A stretch of DNA of 15,555 bases from NCBI GenBank assembly GCA_937901145.1, contig CALCHE010000221.1, positions 1-15,555 on the forward strand, given 5' to 3'. Below the pieces are notes generated by a model. The model was not told the DNA's origin. It saw nothing but the letters and a program-made list of their open reading frames with translations, and ran no database searches. The DNA comes from an uncultured Clostridia bacterium. GTDB taxonomy: Bacteria; Bacillota; Clostridia; Oscillospirales; Acutalibacteraceae. Below, piece after piece: positions 6,597-13,009 of the stretch (position 1 is its first letter; each line of letters opens with the position of its first letter). A program made the position numbers and the translations under genes.

Positions 6597-7631
6597 TTAC
6601 GGCAAAATAAATCCGCACTTTTTCATTGCCTTGGCAAGTGTTCTGTTTGCCACTCTGTTTGCGCTTTCTGCACCCTTGGCAGCAAGCTCCTTAAGATATG
6701 CCTGATCCTTCATAAGCATTTCATAGCGTTCTCTTACGGGACGAAGCTCCTCGACTACTGCCTCGCCGACAGCCTTTTTGAAGTCACCGTAGCCCTTACC
6801 CTCGAACTCCTTCTGAATCTGGTCATAGCTGAGGTCTGTACAGGCAGAGTAAATGCTCATAAGATTATTTACGCCATCCTTACCTTCACCGTAGTATACA
6901 CCGCCTTCGGAGTCGGTAACTGCGCTTCTGATTTTCTTCATAATGGTTTCGGGTGCATCGAAAACAGAAACGTAGGATTTGGGGTTGGGATCGGATTTGC
7001 TCATTTTTTTGGTGGGATCCTGTAAGGACATAACACGGGCAGAGCCTGTCTTGGATATGTAGGGATCGGGGATAGTAAAGGTATTACCGTAAATGCCGTT
7101 GAAACGTGATGCGATGTCGCGTGCGATTTCCAGGTGCTGCTTCTGGTCTGCACCAACGGGAACAAGATCAGCCTGATAAAGAAGAATATCAGCCGCCATA
7201 AGCACGGGATAGGAGAAAAGACCTACATTGACGTTGTCAGCATGGGAAAGGGATTTATCCTTGAACTGAGTCATTCTTGACATCTCACCGAACTGTGTAT
7301 AGCAGTTAAGAATCCAGGCAAGCTGTGAGTGAGCGGGAACGTGGCTCTGAATGAAAATAATATTCTTTTCCGGGTCAAGACCGATGGCAAGGAGAAGTGC
7401 AAAAACCTCCATGATCTGCTTACGGAGCTTAGCAGGATCCTGACGAACGGTGATGGCGTGAAGGTCAGCAACAGCAAAAGCGCTGTCGAATTCATCGGAG
7501 AGAAGCTTCCAGTTTTTGAGAGCACCGAGGTAGTTTCCGAGAGTGGGAATACCTGAGGGCTGAATACAGGAAAGAATCTTCTTTCTCTTTTCGGGTGCTT
7601 CTGCACCGGGTACTATGATTTTTTCTTCCAT
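6597..7631 (-). CDS. trpS: Tryptophanyl-tRNA synthetase
   Basis: This class Ic aminoacyl-tRNA synthetase charges tRNA-Trp in the cytoplasm. The 344-residue protein has the HIGH-equivalent PTLGNYLG (29-36) after SCIQPSG, the tryptophan/ATP pocket segment MAADILLYQAD (145-155) with DQKQH (162-166), and the KMSKS loop as KKMSKSD (208-214). Length is usual for bacterial TrpRS, with about 18 extra N-terminal residues before the Rossmann fold. The ATG at 7631 follows AAAGGA by 9 nt. The gene is transcribed alone from a consensus promoter and ends at its own terminator. The leader of about 36 nt is too short for a T-box, so classical tRNA-Trp antitermination control appears absent. Confidence 0.97.
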   Translation of the reverse strand: MEEKIIVPGAEAPEKRKKILSCIQPSGIPTLGNYLGALKNWKLLSDEFDSAFAVADLHAITVRQDPAKLRKQIMEVFALLLAIGLDPEKNIIFIQSHVPAHSQLAWILNCYTQFGEMSRMTQFKDKSLSHADNVNVGLFSYPVLMAADILLYQADLVPVGADQKQHLEIARDIASRFNGIYGNTFTIPDPYISKTGSARVMSLQDPTKKMSKSDPNPKSYVSVFDAPETIMKKIRSAVTDSEGGVYYGEGKDGVNNLMSIYSACTDLSYDQIQKEFEGKGYGDFKKAVGEAVVEELRPVRERYEMLMKDQAYLKELAAKGAESANRVANRTLAKAMKKCGFILP

Positions 7632-7673
7632 TTTATATCGTCCTTTCGGATTTAACTTTATTTGAATGCTATA

Positions 7674-7702
7674 ATTATATTAGAAAGAGAGTTTTTTGTC
7701 AA
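7674..7702 (-). promoter_or_regulatory. trpS: Perfect consensus sigma-A promoter of trpS
   Basis: On the minus strand TTGACA (7702-7697) and TATAAT (7679-7674) are separated by 17 bp, both hexamers matching consensus exactly. The start is expected near 7667, about 36 nt before the trpS ATG. Confidence 0.95.
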
Positions 7703-7811
7703 GAAAAAGAAGGGCATAAGCGCCCCAACATATCCATCATATCAAATCTCAGAAGCGAAGTCAATACTTTTTATGCACTTTTCACAGTTTCTGCGGAATA
7801 TACGAAAAACT

Positions 7812-7823
7812 AAAGTTAACTTT
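7812..7823. promoter_or_regulatory. 12-bp perfect palindrome, possible operator
   Basis: AAAGTTAACTTT is its own reverse complement. It ends 14 bp before the -35 hexamer of the + strand promoter at 7838-7866, a place suited to an activator or repressor site. No protein can be assigned to it. Confidence 0.35.
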
Positions 7824-7837
7824 GTACAGTTTTGATA

Positions 7838-7866
7838 TTGCAAAAGCTGAAAATATATGTTATATT
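7838..7866 (+). promoter_or_regulatory. Sigma-A promoter of an orphan transcription unit
   Basis: TTGCAA (7838-7843), a 17-bp spacer and TATATT (7861-7866) form a good sigma-A promoter pointing right. Transcription would start near 7873. It drives no recognisable protein gene. Confidence 0.65.
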
Positions 7867-7872
7867 ATAGTC

Positions 7873-8211
7873 ACAGAAAGGGAAAGGTGATACCAATGTA
7901 CAGGTAATCCGAAAGAACTCTTTAAGGCAGAAGATTAAAAAATAAAAACAAAAAATTAAAAATGTCAAAACAAATCTTCTCAGAATTTAAAGAGTCCGAA
8001 AAAGTTCTTCATAAAGAAACATCAGGCATTGAAGATATAGATTAAAAAGGAAAGAATGAAAAACAGAAGATGCCCGATGAATCGAAAAATGAAGAAAATC
8101 CATTCTGTAGAAAGAGAGGATAACAAAAGATGTTAGATAACAAGAATGAACAGAAATAACCCCCCGGACCAAAAAAGATGTGTAAAGAAACATCGGTCCC
8201 GGGGGTTATTT
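7873..8211 (+). ncRNA. Orphan structured transcript with tiny ORFs, function unknown
   Basis: A promoter at its left and a strong hairpin at its right define a unit of about 340 nt, very A/purine-rich on the + strand. Structures: an imperfect stem of AGAAGATT (7929-7936) with AATCTTCT (7973-7980) inside ACTCTTTAA (7917-7925) with TTAAAGAGT (7987-7995), and CATCAGGCAT (8020-8029) with ATGCCCGATG (8070-8079, one mismatch). Tiny ORFs: MYR-stop at 7896-7907 after AAAGGTGA; a 27-codon ORF at 7962-8045 without a ribosome binding site; a 26-codon, Lys/Arg-rich ORF at 8056-8136 after AAGGAAAG; and MLDNKNEQK at 8130-8159 after AGAGAGGA, overlapping the previous stop and ending inside the terminator stem. 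It could be a small RNA, a small-protein operon or a decayed gene. It does not match 6S, SRP, tmRNA or RNase P RNA as far as I can see. Confidence 0.4.
8154..8211 (+). terminator. Strong hairpin terminator of the orphan transcript
   Basis: AAATAACCCCCCGGACC (8154-8170) pairs with GGTCCCGGGGGTTATTT (8195-8211) through 16 of 17 positions (C8165-C8200 mismatch). An inner helix, GATGT (8177-8181) with ACATC (8190-8194), lies within the loop. The T tract is weak (TTATTTCAATTTT) and the stem is near symmetric, so it could work in both directions. Confidence 0.75.
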
Positions 8212-8263
8212 CAATTTTAGGGAAGAAGTAAGAGGGAATAGTGAAGAGGTGTATTTTATACCT

Positions 8264-8293
8264 GTAGGGGCGACCATTGGTCGTCTGTTTTTT
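8264..8293 (+). repeat. Terminator-like interspersed repeat, left copy
   Basis: The element begins GTAGGGGCGACC, has the hairpin CGACC-ATT-GGTCG (8271-8283), extended by G-U and G-C pairs, and ends in seven T (8288-8294). It matches the right copy at 10871-10900, which is inverted, at 28 of 30 positions. As a terminator it would stop rightward transcription before it enters the S66/SUKH genes. Confidence 0.7.
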
Positions 8294-8317
8294 TGCCTAT
8301 TTTAAAAAAGTAAAGAC

Positions 8318-8336
8318 ATGGCGGTGCCGTATCCGT
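8318..8336. repeat. Degenerate ACGGC-type hairpin
   Basis: GACATGGC, a 3-nt GGT loop and GCCGTATC form an imperfect stem, better in minus-strand RNA where one pair becomes G-U. It resembles the hairpin at 356-378 and may be a decayed member of the same repeat family. The rest of 8221-8384 holds no gene that I can support. Confidence 0.35.
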
Positions 8337-8355
8337 ATGCTTCTATAAAATGTAG

Positions 8356-8376
8356 GGCGGGATGACTCATCCCGCC
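8356..8376 (-). repeat. Palindromic repeat after the S66 gene
   Basis: GGCGGGATGA (8356-8365) and TCATCCCGCC (8367-8376) are perfect inverted arms around one base. The element starts 9 bases past the S66 stop on the minus strand and is followed by CTACATTTTAT, so it could act as a weak terminator or 3' stabiliser. On the + strand it is preceded by TGTAG, as is the repeat at 8264. Confidence 0.6.
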
Positions 8377-8384
8377 GCAAAAGT

Positions 8385-9410
8385 TTAGTTAAATGTTATT
8401 TTCTGCTTCTGCATATCCACGGTAGCCTCTATTCCGAAAGGTATTATGCATCTCGGTAAAGCGTGCCCTATATTAACATTATATACTATCGGTAAATTCT
8501 CATTGTCTACAGTTTCAGTCAGTGCCTTTTTATACTCTTCATAATATGCTTCATCAGCAGGCTTGCCGACGATGATACCGCTTATTACATCGAAAAATCC
8601 TCTGTCCTTAAGTGCTTTTAAAGCTCGGCGATAGGTTTCAGGCTCGGTTTTCATTTCGCTCGATTCTATCAGTAAAATCTTACCTTCCCATTCCTTTAAT
8701 GTGGGCAGAATGCCGTACCTTTCACAGAGCACGGCAGATTCCTCATACCATTCGCCCTCATACATATCAAAAATGGTTTCAATGCATCCGCCAAAAATTT
8801 TTCCGCTGAAAACCGCCTCACCCTGTAAAAGCTCAAAGCCATCATTTATATGTGAGGTGAGCTTTGTTCCCTTTTGATTTTCGCTGAAATCCGTTCTGCA
8901 CTCATACCATATATCCGAAGGCGTGATTTCTTTGATTGTTCCTGTTGAGATAAGCTCTTCGAAATACTTTTTCGTGTAGGGAAGCATTTCGTCCTCAAGC
9001 TCACAGATATCCGCCAAAAAAGACTGTCCGTAAAAGGTATTAAGACCAACCTTGTTTAACATAAAATGATTTACTGTGGTGTCTGAAAAGCCTAAAAAGA
9101 TTTTTTTGTTTACTACTTTTTTCAGTTCATCATTTTCGAAAAGGTAAGGCAATAATCTGAAGGTATCGTCACCGCCGATGGCACACAATATCATATCCAC
9201 CTCTTCATCGGAAAATGCCTGCAGTAAATCTTCGGCTCTTTTTTCAGGGTGAGCCTCGAGATAATCGTGTCCCTTGAGAGTATTATTCATAAACTTTACT
9301 TTAAGTCCGTATTTCTCCAAACGGCTCAGGCCCAACTCAAGCTCATGCTTTGCAAAGTCTTCGCCTAATGTTCCGTGAGAAAGACTTACTATGGCCACAG
9401 TTTTAACCAT
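8385..9410 (-). CDS. S66 family serine peptidase (LD-carboxypeptidase/MccF-like)
   Basis: The 341-residue cytoplasmic protein has the S66 fold signature. The nucleophile elbow is GFSDTT (107-112, Ser109), the charge-relay Glu is in LLIESSE (Glu249), and the catalytic His is in VNIGHALP (His316). The GGDDTFRLLPYL segment (79-90) is also typical. S66 includes LdcA, which trims L,D bonds in murein tetrapeptides, and MccF, which inactivates microcin C by cleaving its amide bond. Its length is nearer to MccF (about 340 residues) than to LdcA (about 300), but substrate cannot be settled by eye. The start follows GAGGTGATAAT. It lies 15 nt after the SUKH-domain gene and is probably co-transcribed with it. 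Confidence 0.88.
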   Translation of the reverse strand: MVKTVAIVSLSHGTLGEDFAKHELELGLSRLEKYGLKVKFMNNTLKGHDYLEAHPEKRAEDLLQAFSDEEVDMILCAIGGDDTFRLLPYLFENDELKKVVNKKIFLGFSDTTVNHFMLNKVGLNTFYGQSFLADICELEDEMLPYTKKYFEELISTGTIKEITPSDIWYECRTDFSENQKGTKLTSHINDGFELLQGEAVFSGKIFGGCIETIFDMYEGEWYEESAVLCERYGILPTLKEWEGKILLIESSEMKTEPETYRRALKALKDRGFFDVISGIIVGKPADEAYYEEYKKALTETVDNENLPIVYNVNIGHALPRCIIPFGIEATVDMQKQKITFN

Positions 9411-9425
9411 ATTATCACCTCGTTA

Positions 9426-10787
9426 TTATTCACCGTAATTTATCGCCTCGACAAAGAATTTGGCGAGATTCTGCCATTCACTTATAATGTCGGGGGCTTC
9501 GTGGCTGAATCTGATTACCTTTTCAGTTTCCGTAAGCAGCACATAATCGCCGTCGGCACAGGTAGCTATAACTATTCCGTCAGGCTTTGTTTCGAGCAGT
9601 TCTTCTTTTTCTAAATTTTCGAAAAACTCTTCTGTTTCTTTTAATGACTCTGCATAAGACAAAAATGTATATTCATCAGAAAGCAGACAGCCGTCACTGA
9701 CCAGATAATACGGCAATACACTGCTGTATAGCGGAGCTGTTATTGATTCAGCAACCTTTTTAGTCAGCCTTTTATTAAAATCTTCTTTACGTTCGGCTTT
9801 TGTTTTTCTTAAAAATTTAAGAGCATCCTTTTCTTTCACCACATATTCAGGTCGACCCTTTGCCTTAAGCCTTTCATATTCCTTAAAAACCTTTTCCATA
9901 TACTCTTTTAAAGGTCTCGGTGCATCTTCTGTTTTATCGAGGTCATAGCCTTCGGGACATTTATCCACGATACAGGCAGGGGTAAGATCTGACCGGGAAA
10001 GTGCTTTTTCATTTATAAGCATTTCAGCAGTGTCTTTATGTATTAAAACCGTATATCTTCCGCAGAAATCATATGTTTGGGCGCGGTAAACATAAGCTAT
10101 ACCACCTGAAGGCATATCCTCTTTGAGATAGCAGTCCTGAAGATGAATATGGTCTAAATCATAAAAAATAGAAGCTATCTTCGGTAAATATCCGCCGAGA
10201 GACTGCATTCTTGCCTTCTGTTTTTTATCTATATATCTGTCATATGCAATACGGGGAATTCTTTTATGGGGAAAGAGGTAAAAATACTGCTCGGCTTCAT
10301 ATCTGCCCTTATCCTGAACCCAGCAGAAATCAACATCAGTAATTCCGCTTTCAATGCAGGCTTTTCTGAAACGGTCAGGTACGCAGACATTACGGAAACC
10401 TTTCGGAGCAATATTAATTTCGTGAAAAGCACTTATTACATTAAGATATATTTCTTTTCCGCTCTGCGTTTCAACAGGAACTTTATCAAGCTTCGTGTTT
10501 TCCTTAAAAGATTCTATTTTAATCTCATACCAATCGCTTTTAACATCAGTATATCTTCTCTCATACCAACCGCGGGCACGCCAACCCTGTTCTTTGCAGA
10601 AAGCTTCTATTTTATCAAGCACTTCATCAGCATCATCCTCATCCATATCAAGCTCACTCCAGCCGACACAGTCACATTTTTTACCGAGAGAGTGAACAAA
10701 ATCTATATTTTGCTGATATTTATCCTCATCATTGAATCTGTGTACTCTCTTATCAAGTATCCAGGTTAAATGCTCTTTAAAATTCAT
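9426..10787 (-). CDS. Probable SUKH (SMI1/KNR4-like) C-terminal domain protein
   Basis: This 453-residue protein is not recognised over most of its length. Residues about 355-450 look like a SUKH/SMI1-KNR4 domain: YYLVSDGCLLSDEYTFLSY, then DGIVIATCADGDYVLLTE, then an acidic stretch and SEWQNLAKFFVEAI. SUKH proteins are often immunity proteins against polymorphic toxins. The N-terminal part (1-330) is soluble, charged and Trp/Tyr-rich, with Lys-rich helices at 295-345; no membrane segment or signal peptide is visible. The frame is open to 10841, but that lies above the promoter; ATG 10787 follows AAGGAG by 7 nt and is chosen. It is first in an operon with the S66 gene. The domain call is moderate; the overall function is unknown. 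Confidence 0.6.
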   Translation of the reverse strand: MNFKEHLTWILDKRVHRFNDEDKYQQNIDFVHSLGKKCDCVGWSELDMDEDDADEVLDKIEAFCKEQGWRARGWYERRYTDVKSDWYEIKIESFKENTKLDKVPVETQSGKEIYLNVISAFHEINIAPKGFRNVCVPDRFRKACIESGITDVDFCWVQDKGRYEAEQYFYLFPHKRIPRIAYDRYIDKKQKARMQSLGGYLPKIASIFYDLDHIHLQDCYLKEDMPSGGIAYVYRAQTYDFCGRYTVLIHKDTAEMLINEKALSRSDLTPACIVDKCPEGYDLDKTEDAPRPLKEYMEKVFKEYERLKAKGRPEYVVKEKDALKFLRKTKAERKEDFNKRLTKKVAESITAPLYSSVLPYYLVSDGCLLSDEYTFLSYAESLKETEEFFENLEKEELLETKPDGIVIATCADGDYVLLTETEKVIRFSHEAPDIISEWQNLAKFFVEAINYGE

Positions 10788-10806
10788 ACCACCACTCCTT
10801 TTCTGC

Positions 10807-10835
10807 ATTATAGCACCTAAATAAAACGAAATCAA
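10807..10835 (-). promoter_or_regulatory. Promoter of the SUKH/S66 operon
   Basis: On the minus strand TTGATT (10835-10830), a 17-bp spacer and TATAAT (10812-10807) preceded by TGC, an extended -10. The start is expected near 10800, giving a very short leader whose first bases are about the AAGGAG ribosome binding site itself (10800-10795). Confidence 0.88.
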
Positions 10836-10870
10836 TATCACAAAAACAACGCTTTCTGAAAAAATAAGAC

Positions 10871-10900
10871 AAAAAACGGACGACCGATGGTCGCCCCTAC
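10871..10900 (-). repeat. Terminator-like interspersed repeat, right copy
   Basis: On the minus strand this begins GTAGGGGCGACC and carries the hairpin CGACC-ATC-GGTCG followed by TCCG and six T. It is the inverted counterpart of 8264-8293 (28 of 30 identical). Placed 36 bp above the SUKH promoter, it would stop leftward read-through from guaB. Confidence 0.7.
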
Positions 10901-10989
10901 GATATAATTAATTCTTTTCTCCATATTGCCGATTACCTTTGCGGCGAAAATATATATCACCAGAACAATAAAAAACCGCGACCGCAATT

Positions 10990-11024
10990 ATTCATTCTTC
11001 ACTATTCATCATTCATTATTCATT
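10990..11024 (-). repeat. Five tandem heptamers ATTCATT
   Basis: Units on the + strand are ATTCATT, CTTCACT, ATTCATC, ATTCATT and ATTCATT, contiguous and 7 bp each. They abut the U-tract end of the guaB terminator. No function is evident; slipped-strand expansion downstream of the gene is a simple explanation. The rest of 10836-10989 holds only the repeat at 10871-10900. Confidence 0.7.
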
Positions 11025-11054
11025 AAAAAAGCAGTCCCTTTCGGAACTGCTTTT
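11025..11054 (-). terminator. guaB: Rho-independent terminator of guaB
   Basis: In minus-strand RNA, AAAAGCAGUUCC (11054-11043), a GAAA tetraloop and GGGACUGCUUUU (11038-11027) form 12 pairs with one U-G, ending in a six-U tract (11030-11025). It begins 4 nt after the guaB stop. Confidence 0.95.
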
Positions 11055-11058
11055 GTTA

Positions 11059-12528
11059 TTAGCCGTTGGAGCCCATTGAATAGTTGGGAGCTTCCTTGGT
11101 GATTGAAATATCGTGGGGATGGCTTTCGATAAGACCTGCGTTGGTGATACGAACGAACTGAGTCTTTTCCTTGAGCTCGTCGATAGTAGCACATCCGCAG
11201 TAGCCCATACCTGCACGGAGACCACCCATCATCTGATAGATAGTTTCGCTGAGTGTTCCCTTGTAAGGTACACGGCCTTCAACGCCTTCGGGAACGAGCT
11301 TTTTATTGTTAGCCTGGAAGTATCTGTCCTTACTGCCCTGATTCATTGCAGCGATGGAGCCCATACCTCTGTAAACCTTATACTTTCTGCCCTGATAAAT
11401 TTCTGTGTCACTGGGTGATTCCTCACAGCCTGCCACAAGAGAGCCGACCATGATGGTGGAAGCACCTGCAGCGATAGCCTTAACGATTTCACCTGAATAT
11501 TTGATACCGCCGTCACCGATAACATTCTTACCGTATTTGGCAGCTTCATTAGCACAGTCAAAGATAGCTGTAATCTGGGGAACACCGATACCTGCTACGA
11601 TACGGGTGGTACAGATTGAGCCGGGGCCGATACCTACCTTTACGCAGTCAGCACCTGCATCGATGAGAGCCTTGGTAGCCTCTGCAGTAGCCACGTTACC
11701 TGCGATAAGAGAAATGTTCGGGAATTCAGCCTTAACCTTGGAAACAGCCTTGAGAATGTTCTGGCTGTGACCGTGAGCGGAGTCAAGAACGAAAGCATCA
11801 ACACCTGCTTCGGCAAGAGGTCTTGCTCTGTCTAAAACGTCTGCTGTAGCACCGAGAGCGGCAGCACAGAGAAGTCTGCCTTCGCTGTCACGGGCTGAGT
11901 TAGGATACTGAACAGCCTTTTCGATGTCCTTGATAGTGATAAGACCCTTAAGGTTGCCTTCACTGTCAACGAGAGGAAGCTTTTCGATTCTGTGCTTCAT
12001 AAGAATGAGCTTAGCTTCGTCGAGAGTAGTGCCTACGGGACCTGTTACGAGATTATCTCTGGTCATAACCTCGCTGATTCTGATATTATAATCAGTAAGG
12101 AAGCGAAGGTCACGGTTGGTAAGAATACCTACGAGCTTGCCGTTTTCACAGATAGGAACACCGGAGAAGCGGTAAGTGTGCATTAAATTTTCAGCTTCAT
12201 AAACATAGTTGTCGGGAGCGAGGAAGAAGGGATTTGAGATAATACCGTTTTCACTTCTCTTTACACGGTCTACTTCCTTAACCTGTTTTCCGATTGACAT
12301 ATTCTTATGAATAACACCGAGACCGCCCTCACGTGCGATGGCAATAGCCATTCTTGATTCGGTTACTGTATCCATAGCCGCAGTCATAACGGGGATGTTG
12401 AGTCTGATGTTTTTGGTAAGCTGTGTTTCGAGAGAAACATCTGCAGGAAGAACATTTGACTCTGCGGGGATAAGAAGTACATCGTCAAAGGTAAGACCTT
12501 CTTTTACAAATTTCTGATTAAAATCCAT
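11059..12528 (-). CDS. guaB: Inosine-5'-monophosphate dehydrogenase
   Basis: IMPDH oxidises IMP to XMP with NAD+, the first committed step to GMP. The 489-residue protein has the N-terminal GLTFDDVLLIPAESNVLP (11-28), a tandem CBS (Bateman) module at about 95-205 inserted in the TIM barrel, the catalytic loop GPGSICTTRI (301-310, Cys306), the IMP-binding GDGGIKYSGE (338-347), YRGMGSIAAM (386-395) and the mobile-flap Arg-Tyr (402-403). Length and motifs are standard, with nothing missing. ATG 12528 follows AAGGA by 8 nt. It is monocistronic, from a promoter about 75 nt upstream to a terminator just after the stop. A weak GCGAA/TTCGC stem is possible in the leader, but no purine riboswitch is recognisable. 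Confidence 0.98.
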   Translation of the reverse strand: MDFNQKFVKEGLTFDDVLLIPAESNVLPADVSLETQLTKNIRLNIPVMTAAMDTVTESRMAIAIAREGGLGVIHKNMSIGKQVKEVDRVKRSENGIISNPFFLAPDNYVYEAENLMHTYRFSGVPICENGKLVGILTNRDLRFLTDYNIRISEVMTRDNLVTGPVGTTLDEAKLILMKHRIEKLPLVDSEGNLKGLITIKDIEKAVQYPNSARDSEGRLLCAAALGATADVLDRARPLAEAGVDAFVLDSAHGHSQNILKAVSKVKAEFPNISLIAGNVATAEATKALIDAGADCVKVGIGPGSICTTRIVAGIGVPQITAIFDCANEAAKYGKNVIGDGGIKYSGEIVKAIAAGASTIMVGSLVAGCEESPSDTEIYQGRKYKVYRGMGSIAAMNQGSKDRYFQANNKKLVPEGVEGRVPYKGTLSETIYQMMGGLRAGMGYCGCATIDELKEKTQFVRITNAGLIESHPHDISITKEAPNYSMGSNG

Positions 12529-12609
12529 AATTATCGTCCTTTCTTTGTTAAGTTGGCGAAGCTTTTAATATTTCGCAGACTGCAACCGTCCCGAAATAAT
12601 AATTAAGTA

Positions 12610-12638
12610 ATTATAGCATAATGTTTTCAGCTAATCAA
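12610..12638 (-). promoter_or_regulatory. guaB: Sigma-A promoter of guaB
   Basis: On the minus strand TTGATT (12638-12633), a 17-bp spacer and TATAAT (12615-12610) preceded by TGC (extended -10). The start is expected near 12603, about 75 nt before the guaB ATG. Confidence 0.9.
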
Positions 12639-12823
12639 GATATAATTTGAAGAATTTTTTGGCATATTCAGGAAAAATGCAGCAGCAAAGTGTCGTGTGT
12701 AAAGTTATTTTCTTGCACCGAAAATTTGTTTGTGAGGAGTTTTTTCACTTTTCAACAGGGTGTTAAATAATTAAGCGGAAAATTTTACATCTCAGAAGCA
12801 CCTAAAATGGGGAGTTTTTAACT

Positions 12824-12872
12824 TTTTCCACAGAGTTTTCCACACGAAACAGCGGAAAAAGGTGTGGAAAAC
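12824..12872. promoter_or_regulatory. Cluster of DnaA-box-like sites with inverted repeat
   Basis: TTTTCCACA occurs at 12824-12832 and 12836-12844 and inverted (TGTGGAAAA) at 12863-12871, each one base from the DnaA box TTATCCACA. The last two belong to perfect 11-bp arms, GTTTTCCACAC (12835-12845) and GTGTGGAAAAC (12862-12872), 16 bp apart. The surrounding 12639-12980 has no gene I can support. It could bind DnaA or another regulator of the flanking divergent genes. It is not a recognisable oriC, since no dnaA or dnaN gene is near. Confidence 0.45.
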
Positions 12873-12980
12873 GTGCAAAATTAAATTCTGTTAATATGAT
12901 ACAAAATTTTCAGGCACAATTCTACATTTTTCTATTTACCGATGTTTTTTGCCTATTGCAGAAAAACCTTGTCAAAAGGT

Positions 12981-13009
12981 TTGATATTATTTCAAAAATA
13001 TGGTATAAT
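12981..13009 (+). promoter_or_regulatory. Sigma-A promoter of the ABC-F operon
   Basis: TTGATA (12981-12986), a 17-bp spacer and TATAAT (13004-13009) preceded by TGG (extended -10). The start is expected near 13016, about 77 nt before the ABC-F ATG. Confidence 0.9.

Noticed and set aside
7987..8193. 68-codon ORF on the minus strand, Phe/Leu-rich
   Set aside because: It is the complement of the A-rich orphan transcript, has no convincing ribosome binding site and runs through the terminator hairpin.
10788..10841. Extension of the SUKH-domain protein with a hydrophobic N-terminus (MILISFYLGAI)
   Set aside because: It could be mistaken for a signal peptide, but it is the promoter read as codons: the -35 and -10 hexamers lie inside it.
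10990..11024. CRISPR array
   Set aside because: The repeat unit is 7 bp with no spacers; it is a simple tandem repeat.
12529..12603. Purine or other riboswitch in the guaB leader
   Set aside because: The leader is only about 75 nt, with one weak five-pair stem and no conserved aptamer core that I can recognise.
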